Source: Bradyrhizobium sp. 190
GTDB taxonomy: Bacteria; Pseudomonadota; Alphaproteobacteria; Rhizobiales; Xanthobacteraceae
Direction of reading: 5' to 3'
Assembly (NCBI RefSeq): GCF_023073415.1
Contig: NZ_JADPJL010000065.1
Coordinates: 186,001-250,000, forward strand
Length of the DNA stretch: 64,000 nucleotides
Shown here: one piece after another, positions 25,271 to 34,200 of the stretch
How the letters are laid out: each line of letters opens with the position of its first letter
How positions within the stretch are numbered: the first letter of the stretch is position 1
The notes under the pieces: generated by a model
What the model saw: the letters and a program-made list of their open reading frames with translations, nothing else
Told to the model about the DNA's origin: nothing
Databases searched by the model: none
Position numbers and translations under genes: made by a program

Positions 25271-26014
25271 TTGACACCTTCCGACACAGATGCGGTCGCC
25301 GTTTCCATCGTTGTGCCGGTGCGCAACGAAGCGGAGAACGTCGCGCCGCTGGTTGCGGAAATCGTCAGCACGCTCGACGGCCGATGGGTCTACGAAATCA
25401 TCTATGTCAATGACGGCTCGACGGATGCGACCGCCGGTCGGCTGGCTGATCTGATGAAGCAGCACACTCAGCTTCGGCAACTGAAGCATGCCAACTCTTC
25501 CGGGCAATCGGCGGCAGTGCGCAGCGGGGTGCGGGCCGCGCGCGGCGCCATCGTGGCCACGCTCGACGGCGACGGGCAAAACAACCCGGCGTTCCTGCCG
25601 GACCTGATTTCGGCGGTCGAAAGCGGCGGCGGCCGCGTGGGTCTTGCGGCGGGCCAGCGGGTCGGGCGCAAGGACACCGGTTTCAAGAAGCTGCAGTCGA
25701 AAATCGCCAACCGCGTGCGCAAGGCAATTCTGAGCGACGGCACCCGCGACACCGGCTGCGGGTTGAAGGCGTTTCCGCGCGAGGTGTTCCTCTCGATGCC
25801 TTACTTCGACGGACTGCATCGCTTCCTGCCGGCGCTGGTGCGCCGCGAAGGCCTCGACATTGCCTATGTCGACGTGATCGACCGCCCGCGCCGTTCCGGC
25901 GTGTCCAATTACGGCTTCTTTGATCGGCTATGGATCGGGATCATGGATCTTGCCGGCGTGTGGTGGCTGATCCGCCGCAAGAAATCGACACCCGCCGCGA
26001 CCGAGGTTCTCTGA
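25271..26014 (+). CDS. Family 2 glycosyltransferase (polyprenyl-phosphate sugar synthase type)
   Basis: A 247-residue GT-A protein: VSIVVPVRNEAENVAPLVAE, IIYVNDGSTDAT, ATLDGDGQNNP (DxD-like), then DTGCGLKAFPREVFLSMPYF, which is typical of DPM1/ArnC-like enzymes that load a sugar onto polyprenyl phosphate. It lacks the C-terminal pair of membrane helices of ArnC. The initiation codon appears to be TTG at 25271; no ATG or GTG precedes the conserved VSIVVPVRNE strand. It should supply the donor for the GT39 enzyme. The stop overlaps the next start (TGATG). Confidence 0.85.
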   Translation: MTPSDTDAVAVSIVVPVRNEAENVAPLVAEIVSTLDGRWVYEIIYVNDGSTDATAGRLADLMKQHTQLRQLKHANSSGQSAAVRSGVRAARGAIVATLDGDGQNNPAFLPDLISAVESGGGRVGLAAGQRVGRKDTGFKKLQSKIANRVRKAILSDGTRDTGCGLKAFPREVFLSMPYFDGLHRFLPALVRREGLDIAYVDVIDRPRRSGVSNYGFFDRLWIGIMDLAGVWWLIRRKKSTPAATEVL

Positions 26015-26352
26015 TGCTGATTCAATACGGCCAGGCGCTGGGCGACTATCTCTACGACGTCTTCGTTGCCAAATTCGACTTCTGGCTGGCTTTCGGACTG
26101 GTCGCGCAATTGCTGTTCACCGCGCGCTTCCTGGTGCAGTGGATCTCGAGCGAGCGCGCCGGACGAAGCGTGATACCGATCGCGTTCTGGTTCTTCTCGA
26201 TGGGAGGCGGGCTGATGACGCTGATCTACGGCATCGCCAAACGTGAGCCTGTCATCATCGTCGGCCAGTCGATGGCCACGATCATCTACATCAGAAATAT
26301 CATGCTGATCGTCAGGCATCGCGGCAAGGCGTCCAAGACGCTGGATCGTTGA
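26014..26352 (+). CDS. LAB_N (lipid A biosynthesis N-terminal) domain membrane protein
   Basis: A 112-residue protein with three membrane segments and the LAB_N core (FWLAFGLVAQLLFTARFLVQ, SERAGRSVIPIAFWFFSMGG). Free-standing LAB_N proteins commonly sit beside GT2 and ArnT-like genes in rhizobia and are believed to help polyprenyl-linked sugar transfer or flipping. The ATG overlaps the stop of the GT2 gene. It ends three bases before the convergent phosphate transporter gene, leaving no room for a separate terminator. Confidence 0.82.
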   Translation: MLIQYGQALGDYLYDVFVAKFDFWLAFGLVAQLLFTARFLVQWISSERAGRSVIPIAFWFFSMGGGLMTLIYGIAKREPVIIVGQSMATIIYIRNIMLIVRHRGKASKTLDR

Positions 26353-26355
26353 TCG

Positions 26356-28041
26356 TCAGCGGCCCGGCACCGGCGCGGGTAGCGTGGCCAACTCAGTCTC
26401 AGCACTGCGATAGGCGGCGAGTTCGCCAGCCGCATCGAGCACGGGGTAGGCGACCGAACAGATGTGCGAGTGAATGCGCCTGAGATCGCGCAGCACGTCG
26501 AGATGCAGCGACGTGGTCTCGATGGTTTCGGGCCGGCCTTCGCGCAAGCGGTCGAGATGCCGTTCGGTAGCGGCCAGTTCGGCATTGCGCAGGGCGGCCT
26601 TCTCGGCCAGGAGTTTGCGTGCCTCGTTGACGTCGCCGGACATGAAGACGCCGAACGCGATCCTAAGCGAGTCCGTCGTGCGCTTGTGGAAGGCCGAAAG
26701 CTCCTCGGCGCCCTCGGTCGAGAACTGGAACCGGCGCTTGATCTTCTTGGTCGCGAGTTCGCTCAGATTCTTGTCGATGATGTCACCGATATGCTCGAGG
26801 TTGATGGCGAAAGAGACGATCTCCATCGCCCGCTGTCCCTCGCGCTCGTCGAGACTGCCGCGGGTGAGCTTTGTGACGTAGAGCTTGATCGCCTCGTCGA
26901 GGCTGTCGACGCTGTTGTCCATTTGCGAGACCTGGTCGACCAGCGCCCGGTCGTTGGTCATCATCGCCGCCATCACCTTGCGCAGCATGATCTCAACATG
27001 ATCGCCCATATGCAGGGTCTCGCGGGCGGCATCGGCCAGAGCGAGCGAGGGCGTCTCCAGCGCGCTCTCGTCGAGATAGCGCGGCCCTGACGCGTCGGCC
27101 TCCTTGACGCGCTCGGGCAGCAACGTCTTCAGCAGCCGTGCCATGCCGTCGAGCAGGCCGATGAAGAGAGCTGCGGTCGCGACGTTGAAGGCGATGTGGA
27201 ACAGGGCGGTCGCCTTGGCGAGATCCGGCTGCCACGAGATCAGAAGGTCCGCGATCGGTTGCAGGAACGGCGCTACCAGCAGAATGCCGGCAAGTCGGTT
27301 GACGAGGTTGCCCAGCGGCAGGCGGTAGCTCGCGGGATTGTCGCGGCGCGCGCCCTCGACGATCGGATTGATGGCGCTGCCGAGATTGGCGCCGAGCACG
27401 AGCGCCAGCGCCGCATAGGGCGTGATGAAATGCGCATAGGCCAGCGACATCACCAGCAGCACGCTGGCGACGCTGGAATGCACGAGCCATGTCACGATCG
27501 CAGCGAACAGGATGCAGAGCACGGGATCGCCGGTGATGGCGTTCATGAACACGCGCACGCCCGGTGCGTTCTCTGCCGGCGCCAGCGTATTGAGCAGGAT
27601 GTGCAGCGCCAGCAGCATCAGGCCGAGCCCGATGAAGACGCGGCCGATGTCCTTGACGCGCGAGCGCGGCCCGCTGCGGAAGGCGACCAGGCCGATGATG
27701 AACAGCACGGGCGCGACGGCCGAGATGTTGAACGACAGGATCTGCACGATCAGCGTGGTGCCGACATTGGCGCCGAGCATGATGGCGAGCGCGGGGACCA
27801 GGCTGACGAGCCCTTCCGAGGTAAACGAACTCGTGATCAGCGCCGTCGCGGTGCTGCTCTGGAGCAGGGCGGTGAGACCGAGGCCGGCGCCAAAGGCCGT
27901 GAAGCGGTTGCTCAGGGCCTTCGCCAGCAACAGGCGCAGATCGGGTCCGAACGCGCGCAGGATCCCGCTGTGGACCATATGCAGGCCCCACAGCAGCAGC
28001 GCGACGCCGCCCATCAGGTCGAGAAGAACCAGACTTCCCAT
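26356..28041 (-). CDS. Na/Pi cotransporter family protein with C-terminal PhoU-like domain
   Basis: A 561-residue protein. The first about 320 residues are membrane segments carrying the duplicated Na/Pi signature: QSSTATALIT at 61-70 and a weaker VHSSVASVLL repeat. A hydrophilic helical PhoU-like domain follows (about 340-545; ETLHMGDHVEIMLRKVMAAM, FAINLEHIGDIIDKNL). Family members import phosphate with sodium or, in some bacteria, export it. The gene is monocistronic. No Pho box was recognised upstream. Confidence 0.9.
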   Translation of the reverse strand: MGSLVLLDLMGGVALLLWGLHMVHSGILRAFGPDLRLLLAKALSNRFTAFGAGLGLTALLQSSTATALITSSFTSEGLVSLVPALAIMLGANVGTTLIVQILSFNISAVAPVLFIIGLVAFRSGPRSRVKDIGRVFIGLGLMLLALHILLNTLAPAENAPGVRVFMNAITGDPVLCILFAAIVTWLVHSSVASVLLVMSLAYAHFITPYAALALVLGANLGSAINPIVEGARRDNPASYRLPLGNLVNRLAGILLVAPFLQPIADLLISWQPDLAKATALFHIAFNVATAALFIGLLDGMARLLKTLLPERVKEADASGPRYLDESALETPSLALADAARETLHMGDHVEIMLRKVMAAMMTNDRALVDQVSQMDNSVDSLDEAIKLYVTKLTRGSLDEREGQRAMEIVSFAINLEHIGDIIDKNLSELATKKIKRRFQFSTEGAEELSAFHKRTTDSLRIAFGVFMSGDVNEARKLLAEKAALRNAELAATERHLDRLREGRPETIETTSLHLDVLRDLRRIHSHICSVAYPVLDAAGELAAYRSAETELATLPAPVPGR

Positions 28042-28314
28042 GCGCTTTTCATTTCCGCCAAATCGAGTCGAGGGGTCAGGCTATCGCCTCATGAGGGGGG
28101 ATCAACCCTTTAATTTGCCGAAAATTGCGCCGCGCTGGCGCCGCCGCGGGCGCGTTCGCGGAGTTCGGCATTCAGCCGGAGGGGCAGGTTCGGTAAACGG
28201 AGTTCGAACGTATCAGTTACATTGCGAGCCGTTGCGATAGTCCAATTCCAACAATTCTTCGGTAAAGGTGGTGCACCATCGGGTGAATCACATCGAGCAG
28301 GGTCAGGGATCGAC

Positions 28315-28560
28315 ATGTATGCGAATCGTCGCAGCAGCGAACGTCGGGCGTGCAGAAGCTTTGCAAAAATACAGTTCGCGACCGGGGGGCTGCCGCGCGA
28401 TTGCATGATTTCCGACGTGTCGGATGGCGGTGTGAAGATCATCGCCGAGTATCCCGAAATTCCTTCCGAATTTACGGTGATTTTCTCGGAGGGCAGGCCG
28501 CGTCAGTGCCGGCTGGCCTGGCGGATCGGCTGCGAACTCGGCGCGCAATTCGTCGACTAG
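28315..28560 (+). CDS. PilZ domain protein (81 aa)
   Basis: Stand-alone PilZ: an N-terminal RRSSERRACR supplies the RxxxR arginines, CMISDVSDGGVKII gives the D-x-S-x-x-G motif (about residues 36-41), and the domain ends RLAWRIGCELGAQFVD. Unlike the protein at 11509, the consensus is complete, so c-di-GMP binding is likely. It lies upstream of the Flp pilus genes on the same strand as the tadD-like gene and might link c-di-GMP to surface attachment. That link is by position only. Confidence 0.8.
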   Translation: MYANRRSSERRACRSFAKIQFATGGLPRDCMISDVSDGGVKIIAEYPEIPSEFTVIFSEGRPRQCRLAWRIGCELGAQFVD

Positions 28561-28727
28561 GCCGCTCGGCAGCACTGGCACGGACGGCGCGGGACTGAAC
28601 GCGCACGTACGGCGGGCGCGAGCGCCCGGCGGAGGTCGCCAATTACCGCAAAAGTGGGGCGGCTTAACCTGAACTTAGGGTTAAGCTGTGAACACTTCTG
28701 GACAGTTCCCGCCATGAGTCGAGCTAC

Positions 28728-29555
28728 ATGTCCCAGAAGTCGCACCATCCGTCCCGCGCCGCGCGGCTTCTTGCGTGCACATCCACCCTGATCCTGGCGT
28801 TGGGGCTTGGTGGCTGCCAGACCTCAGGACTATCCGACATTACCGGTTCGATCGACGAGAAGGCCGACACCGGCCGCACCAGCGATCCGCGCCGCGACGT
28901 CGAGCTCTACCAGGAACGCTATCGCGCCAATCCGAAGGATGCCGACGCGGCGCTGAAATACGGCAAGGCGCTGCGCGCGACGGGACAGCGGTCGCAGGCG
29001 GTTGCGGTGCTCGAACAGGCCACCATCGCCCATTCCGGCAACAAGCTGCTGCTCGCCGCCTACGGCCGCGCGCTGGCGGATAACGGCAATTTTCAACAGG
29101 CCTTCGACGTGCTCGGCCGCGCCCACAGCCCCGCCGATCCCGATTGGCGGCTGCTCTCGGCGCAGGGAGCGACACTGGATCAACTCGGTCGATACGAGGA
29201 GGCGCGGCAATATTATGGAAGCGCGCTGAAGATCGCGCCCGACCAGCCGTTGGTGCTGTCCAACCTCGGACTGTCCTATGTACTTTCGAAGGACCTACCG
29301 AAAGCGGAGGAGACGCTGCGCCGCGCCCACGGCCTGGCGGCGACCGATCCGCGGGTGCGCGCCAATCTGGCGCTGGCGATTGGCCTGCAAGGCCGTGTCG
29401 CCGATGCCGAAAAGATCGTGAAGGCCGACCTGCCGCCCGCCGAGGCTGCAGCCAACGTCGCGCTGTTGAGGCAGGTGCTGTCGCGGAAGGACAAGGAGAA
29501 CGCGCGCGCCGAGGCCGGGAAGATGCCGATCGCCGCCGCCGGACGCGCCGACTAG
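28728..29555 (+). CDS. tadD: TadD-like TPR lipoprotein of the Flp pilus system
   Basis: A 275-residue protein with a lipoprotein signal peptide (LILALGLGGC, lipid Cys30) and about four to five tetratricopeptide repeats between residues 60 and 245 (DADAALKYGKALRATGQRSQ, WRLLSAQGATLDQLGRYEEA, PLVLSNLGLSYVLSKDLPKA). TadD is the outer-membrane-associated pilotin-like component of tad secretion. The position next to cpaE/D/C/B, although converging, supports the assignment. The TPR fold alone would be generic. Confidence 0.8.
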   Translation: MSQKSHHPSRAARLLACTSTLILALGLGGCQTSGLSDITGSIDEKADTGRTSDPRRDVELYQERYRANPKDADAALKYGKALRATGQRSQAVAVLEQATIAHSGNKLLLAAYGRALADNGNFQQAFDVLGRAHSPADPDWRLLSAQGATLDQLGRYEEARQYYGSALKIAPDQPLVLSNLGLSYVLSKDLPKAEETLRRAHGLAATDPRVRANLALAIGLQGRVADAEKIVKADLPPAEAAANVALLRQVLSRKDKENARAEAGKMPIAAAGRAD

Positions 29556-29593
29556 GCGTCAGCGCTCACGGCGCTGCTGCCGTTGTTGTTTGC

Positions 29594-30877
29594 TCAGGCC
29601 CTGCGGGCCGTCGCGCCTTGCAGTTTCTTGATGATCGGCGCCAGGAACGAAGTCCGGGACCGCTTGGTCACGGCATGGCCGGTCAGGCGCTGCGCCATCT
29701 GCAGGAACATCTGAGTGGTGCGATGCTTGGCTGATATCTGCGCAATCATCTGGCCGTTATTGGCGGCGGTGCCGAACATCTTTGAATCGAATGGAATGGC
29801 CGCGATCGGCTGGCTCTCGATGGCCTTGGCGAATTCGCGCGTGGAGATTTCCGGACGCTTGTGCATGCCTACCTGGTTGAGGCAATAGAGCGGCGGGCGA
29901 TCGTTGGGTCGCGCCGCCTTCAGTACGTTCAGCATGTTCTTGGCGTTGCGCATGTTGGCGAGATCGGGCTCGGCGACGATCAGGATGTCGTCCGCCCCGA
30001 CCAGCGTTCGCTTGGTCCACGCCGACCATTGATGGGGAACGTCGAGCACGATGCAGGGGGTGGTCATGCGCATCGTATCGAAGATCGCATCGAACGCATC
30101 GGCGCCGAAATCATAGACCTGGTCCAATGTTGCGGGCGCCGCCAGCAGGTCGAGGCGGTCGGTGCATTTCGACAGCAGGCGCTCCATGAAGGCGGAGTCC
30201 GGCCGTTCCGGCTGGAAGACCGCATTGGCGATGCCTTGAACCGGATCCTGGTTGTAATCGAGGCTGGCGGTGCCGAAGGCAAGGTCGAGATCGATCACGA
30301 CGGAATCGAGCGCGAGATCGCGCGCGATCGCCCAGGCAACGTTGTGCGAGACGGTGGAGGCACCGACGCCGCCCTTGGCGCCGACCACCGCGATGATGCG
30401 GCCGACGGCCACGGCTTCGGAGGCCGCGTAGAGACCGCATATTGCGCGCACGACGTCGATCGGTTCGATCGGTCCGGTCACGTAGTCGCTGATGCCGCGC
30501 CGCACCAGTTCACGATAGGGCGTGACGTCGTTGGCGTTGCCGATCACGACGACGCGGGTACCGGCGTCGCAGACGGTCGCGAGTTCATCGAGGGCTTCGA
30601 GAATGTCGGAGCCAGGTTCGGTCTCCAGCAAAATGACGTTCGGCGTCGGCGCCTTGTGGTAGGTCTCGATGGCAGCGGCAATGCCGCCCATGTGAACCGT
30701 AAGGTGGGCCTTGCCGAGACGGCGGTCTTCGCTCGCCGCGCGCACCGCGGTGGCGACCGCGACGCTGGTGCAAAAGGCCTGTACCGATACGCGTGGCGCG
30801 GGCGAGATGTATTCCTCGGGCTGCGCCGGCGTGTCGTCCAGTTGATCGTCTGAGTTTTGAAAGACGCGGCTGATCAT
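29594..30877 (-). CDS. cpaE: CpaE/TadZ pilus-assembly ATPase-like protein
   Basis: A 427-residue protein: an N-terminal receiver-like domain (about 35-150; VILLETEPGSDILEALDELA, VIGNANDVTPYRELV) followed by a MinD/ParA-like ATPase (about 158-400) with the deviant Walker A AVVGAKGGVGAST at 163-175 and IDLDLAFGTASLDYN. CpaE/TadZ places the Flp pilus machinery at the cell pole. Its ATG overlaps the cpaD stop (ATGA). It is the last gene of the minus-strand cluster here: cpaF/tadA, tadB and tadC, which normally follow, are absent, and tadD converges instead. Confidence 0.93.
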   Translation of the reverse strand: MISRVFQNSDDQLDDTPAQPEEYISPAPRVSVQAFCTSVAVATAVRAASEDRRLGKAHLTVHMGGIAAAIETYHKAPTPNVILLETEPGSDILEALDELATVCDAGTRVVVIGNANDVTPYRELVRRGISDYVTGPIEPIDVVRAICGLYAASEAVAVGRIIAVVGAKGGVGASTVSHNVAWAIARDLALDSVVIDLDLAFGTASLDYNQDPVQGIANAVFQPERPDSAFMERLLSKCTDRLDLLAAPATLDQVYDFGADAFDAIFDTMRMTTPCIVLDVPHQWSAWTKRTLVGADDILIVAEPDLANMRNAKNMLNVLKAARPNDRPPLYCLNQVGMHKRPEISTREFAKAIESQPIAAIPFDSKMFGTAANNGQMIAQISAKHRTTQMFLQMAQRLTGHAVTKRSRTSFLAPIIKKLQGATARRA

Positions 30878-31614
30878 TTGCCTGTATCGCTGAGTTTAGC
30901 CTTGTCGGCTTCGGGATAGATGGTCGTTGTCGAAATGCCCTTGCGGTATTTTTCAAAGGCGATATTGCGCCGCGGTGTATAGGCCGGGCTCTCGGGACGC
31001 GGCTGTTCGAGGTCGGCCGGATTGTCGATCATCGCGGCAAGGTTGCGTTGCGTGGCGCAGCCGAAATTGTGATAGGAGCGATTTTCGTTGTAGGCGACAT
31101 TGTCGATATTCGGTCCGAGGTCTTGCGGCCACAGGCCGCAAGGTCCTGCCACGGCCGTAATCTTCGGATAGCTGAGCCGGATCGTCGGCAGCGTACGGGG
31201 ATCGTCGGGCCGGTAGTGACGCAGTGTGATGGCGCGCGAGGGCACGCCGCTCGCCATCAGCACCGACTGGATTTCCCGGAACGATGCCGCGGCCGCCCGC
31301 GCGTTCGGCGTGTCGATCGGGACATCGGCGATAACGGCGCCGGTGCCTTCACGCACCCAGGTCTGCGCCAGACCCATGACGTCGGTGCGTTGCGACCCGG
31401 AGAGGCCGCCGCGGGCATGACCGACGAACACCACGATCGAGCGGTTGGCTTCGGTCACCGCGATCGGATGACGGTGGCGGTAATCATCGGACACGCTGGC
31501 AGTCACGATCTCCGTGGTCTGCGGCGTGCAGGCGCCGAGCGCCGCCGAAAGGCCGAGGAGGGCGCCAAGCATGTGCAAGGCCTTGCCGCGATGGAGCGGA
31601 ATTCTCGTTGTCAT
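30874..31614 (-). CDS. cpaD: CpaD pilus-assembly lipoprotein
   Basis: The 246-residue CpaD family protein has a lipobox (LGLSAALGAC), DYRHRHPIAVTEANRSIVVF, and the family end around GCATQRNLAAMIDNPADLEQ, PRPESPAYTPRR. It is an outer-membrane lipoprotein of the Flp pilus secretin complex. The upstream in-frame extension overlaps cpaC in a low-complexity frame, so the ATG at 31612-31614 was chosen. It overlaps the cpaE start by four bases. Confidence 0.92.
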   Translation of the reverse strand: MTTRIPLHRGKALHMLGALLGLSAALGACTPQTTEIVTASVSDDYRHRHPIAVTEANRSIVVFVGHARGGLSGSQRTDVMGLAQTWVREGTGAVIADVPIDTPNARAAAASFREIQSVLMASGVPSRAITLRHYRPDDPRTLPTIRLSYPKITAVAGPCGLWPQDLGPNIDNVAYNENRSYHNFGCATQRNLAAMIDNPADLEQPRPESPAYTPRRNIAFEKYRKGISTTTIYPEADKAKLSDTGK

Positions 31615-31654
31615 CGTTCTGTCCTCGTCCCCACTCGGTGAACAGCTCTGCATC

Positions 31655-33115
31655 TCAATCAATGATGAAGCCGAAATTGCCCTGGATGCCGCCGACAGGA
31701 TCGACGCGGGCGGCGAGCCCGTAGATCCGGTTGATGCGCCCGAGCAGTGTGGACTGGGAATCGGATGCCGGTGCGAAGCCGTCATCGGGCCGCGACAGTT
31801 CTTTCTGCGCAACCGCGCGGACGACGTAGGGCGTCACGAGAACCATCAGTTCGGTCTGGTTGTTGACGAAGTCCTGGCTGCGGAACAGCGCGCCCAGAAC
31901 CGGCAGTTGATCGAGCCCCGGCAAGCCGTTGATGGCCTGCTTGGTCTGCTCCTGGATCAGGCCGGCCATCGCCATCGAGCCGCCGGAGGGTATTTCCAGC
32001 GTCGTCTCGGCGCGGCGGGTCTTGATCGACGGAACGGTCAGCGAATTGCCGGCCTGATTCAGCGTGATCGCATTGTCGTTGGAAAGTTCGGAAACTTCGG
32101 TCATCACCCGCAGGCTGATGCGGCCTTCGGTGAGAACCACCGGCGTGAAGTTGAGCGAGATGCCGAATTTCTTGTACGAGATCGAGGTCGTACAGACATG
32201 CGTGACGGGATCGCAGGAATAGCCGGCGGGGACGGGAAATTCGCCGCCGGCGATGAAGGTCGCGGACTCGCCGGAGATAGCCGTCAGGTTCGGCTCGGCC
32301 AGCGTCTTCACCACGCCGGCGCTCTCCATCGCCCGCATCGTCGCGGTGACGGTGGGCAGGCCCTTGAGGACGCTCGAGGCGCTCAAACCGTTGTCGGACA
32401 CCAGCGGGCGGCCGAAGGCGGTGAACGGGTTGCTGTTGTTGAAGTTCACGACCGCCGTGCCGTAATTCATGCTGGCTGAGAGATCGACGCCCATCTGCTT
32501 GACGATGTCGCGTCGTACCTCCGAGACATTGACCTTCAGCATCACCTGGTCGCGGCCGCGAACCACGATCGAATTGACGACCTTCTCGGGCCCGCCGACC
32601 AGCCGCGCGGCGATCTCGCCGGCCTGCTGGGCTTCGACCGGGCTCGATACCGAGCCGGTCAGCATCACGCTGTCGCCGACGCCATCGATCTGGATTCCCG
32701 GCATCGACTGCCGCAGCGCGGTGCGCACGCCGTTGAGGTCACGTTTGACCGCGATGTCGTAGGAAGCGACCTGCTGGCCGTCGGCGTCAAAAAACACCAC
32801 GTTGGTCTGACCGACCGCGCCGCCGATGATGTAGGCGCGTTGCGAGGAACGAACGACGGCGTTGGCGATCTTCGGGTCGGCGACCAGAACGTCCTTTACG
32901 TCGCGTGGCAGGTCTACGACCACGGACTTGCCGATACCGAGCGACAGGAAGCGCATCTTGACCGGGCCGATGGCGGAGGTCGTCACGGGATCCTTGTCGG
33001 ACTCGGCTGCGACGACCGGCAGCAGCGGAGCGAGCGTCAGCGCAGCGACGCCCGACAACAACAGGGTGCGCGCCGCTACAGTTCGAATCGCTGACTGATT
33101 TTCCCCAAACTTCAT
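31655..33115 (-). CDS. cpaC: CpaC/RcpA secretin of the Flp pilus system
   Basis: A 486-residue type II/III-like secretin: signal peptide, an N-terminal pilus-formation domain (ISxGKS-type: LGIGKSVVVDLPRDVKDVLV), a BON-like domain with GIQIDGVGDSVMLTGSVSSP, and the secretin domain from about 250 (TLAEPNLTAISGESATFIAG, GEFPVPAG, ending TELMVLVTPYVV). It forms the outer-membrane pore. The ATG at 33113-33115 has AAAGGA nearby; a GTG at 33134-33136 overlapping the cpaB stop (GTGA) would add seven residues and is equally possible. Confidence 0.93.
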   Translation of the reverse strand: MKFGENQSAIRTVAARTLLLSGVAALTLAPLLPVVAAESDKDPVTTSAIGPVKMRFLSLGIGKSVVVDLPRDVKDVLVADPKIANAVVRSSQRAYIIGGAVGQTNVVFFDADGQQVASYDIAVKRDLNGVRTALRQSMPGIQIDGVGDSVMLTGSVSSPVEAQQAGEIAARLVGGPEKVVNSIVVRGRDQVMLKVNVSEVRRDIVKQMGVDLSASMNYGTAVVNFNNSNPFTAFGRPLVSDNGLSASSVLKGLPTVTATMRAMESAGVVKTLAEPNLTAISGESATFIAGGEFPVPAGYSCDPVTHVCTTSISYKKFGISLNFTPVVLTEGRISLRVMTEVSELSNDNAITLNQAGNSLTVPSIKTRRAETTLEIPSGGSMAMAGLIQEQTKQAINGLPGLDQLPVLGALFRSQDFVNNQTELMVLVTPYVVRAVAQKELSRPDDGFAPASDSQSTLLGRINRIYGLAARVDPVGGIQGNFGFIID

Positions 33116-33132
33116 CTCAGCCGTCCTTTCGG

Positions 33133-33924
33133 TCACTTCTGTGCCGTCGTTTGATTGGCGACACCGTAGCGAACCACGTTGACGCTCTCGCTTCGTTTTT
33201 GAGCCTGATCCCGGCCTTCGGCCGTCGCATTGACATCGGTGATGCTGCGCAGCGCGAGCGACAGCGTGCCGCTCTGGCGCGCGCGCGCCAGCGTCTCGGC
33301 CTGCTCGGGCTTCAGTTCGAGCGTGACGGTGCGGCCGACGAGGGTGTTGACGCCCTCTTTTTCTTTCGGCGCCTGATCGATTGCCAGCACTCGGATATTG
33401 GAGAGAATGATTTCGGACTGGACGACGTCGGCTCCTTTGGCTTCCGGATTCTTCTCGCGCTTGGAGAGGATGACGTCGACGCGGTCATTGGGCAGGATGA
33501 AGCCGCCGGCGCCGGTTTCCGGCGAGATCTCGGTCGAGATCGCCCGCATGCCGGTCGGCAGGATGGCTGCCATGAAGCCGGAGCCGTTGGCCTTGACCAG
33601 CTTCTGCTCACGGATCGGCTCACCCGCGATGAAGGGCGCGCGTGCAATCGAACCGGCAATTTCCTTGATGGCCTCGGCCCTGCTGGCGCGGTTGACCAGA
33701 TTGTTGCCGGCGGAAGCCGGCCAGGTCTGCCATTGCAGGTCTTCGGGCTTGACCGGCTGGCCGAGCCCGATGTCGGACTTCGCGACCAGAATTTCCACCG
33801 TCGGCAACTGCGCTACCGGCTCGGCTGCGGGTTGCGATTTTTCTTCCGTACCACGGGCGAGATAGGCGGCGACACCGCCGGCACTCAAGGCGATGATCAG
33901 AACGACGACACGTGCGATATTCAT
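33133..33924 (-). CDS. cpaB: CpaB/RcpC Flp pilus assembly protein
   Basis: The 263-residue protein has an N-terminal membrane anchor (ARVVVLIIALSAGGVAAYLA), an SAF domain (about 40-115; VEILVAKSDIGLGQPVKPED, IREQKLVKANGSG) and the RcpC core (AISTEISPETGAGGFILPND, RVDVILSKRE). CpaB acts in the periplasm with the secretin. It is first of the four-gene cluster, so the promoter lies in 33925-34200. The pilin and prepilin peptidase genes, usually just upstream, are not in the window. Confidence 0.92.
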   Translation of the reverse strand: MNIARVVVLIIALSAGGVAAYLARGTEEKSQPAAEPVAQLPTVEILVAKSDIGLGQPVKPEDLQWQTWPASAGNNLVNRASRAEAIKEIAGSIARAPFIAGEPIREQKLVKANGSGFMAAILPTGMRAISTEISPETGAGGFILPNDRVDVILSKREKNPEAKGADVVQSEIILSNIRVLAIDQAPKEKEGVNTLVGRTVTLELKPEQAETLARARQSGTLSLALRSITDVNATAEGRDQAQKRSESVNVVRYGVANQTTAQK

Positions 33925-34200
33925 ACGCTTTTACTACTCTTACGCAGGGACGTCCCAACCTCACGATGACAGCCATCCCCGCAGGTATGACTAGGCATCA
34001 AAGGTATAAGGGAACTTGAGGCGTGGAATTTTTGGTCGATTGGACCGCGGGATTCGCCGTCATGGTGAACGGGTGGTTATCGTTTGGAGAAAACCACTCC
34101 GCAAAAGCCCGGAGCCGTCGATGCCCGGCGCATCAGCAGTCGAATTCGCTAATCATATAGACCTGCGATTCGGATGCCGACCGGCATCAAGCTGACGCTG
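33925..34200. other. Intergenic region holding the cpaB promoter
   Basis: No gene was supported. GACTAGGCATCAAAGG and the AT-richer 34000-34040 stretch could belong to a minus-strand promoter; no consensus was recognised. Confidence 0.3.

Noticed and set aside
27196..28113. Long open frame (305 codons) on the plus strand
   Set aside because: It lies entirely opposite the Na/Pi cotransporter gene, and its product is His/Arg/Gln-rich without motifs. Shadow of a real gene.
34140..34200. Minus-strand frame ending MPVGIRIAGLYD as an amidase remnant
   Set aside because: Twelve residues resembling the end of amidase proteins are too few, and the frame overlaps the region after the GntR stop.
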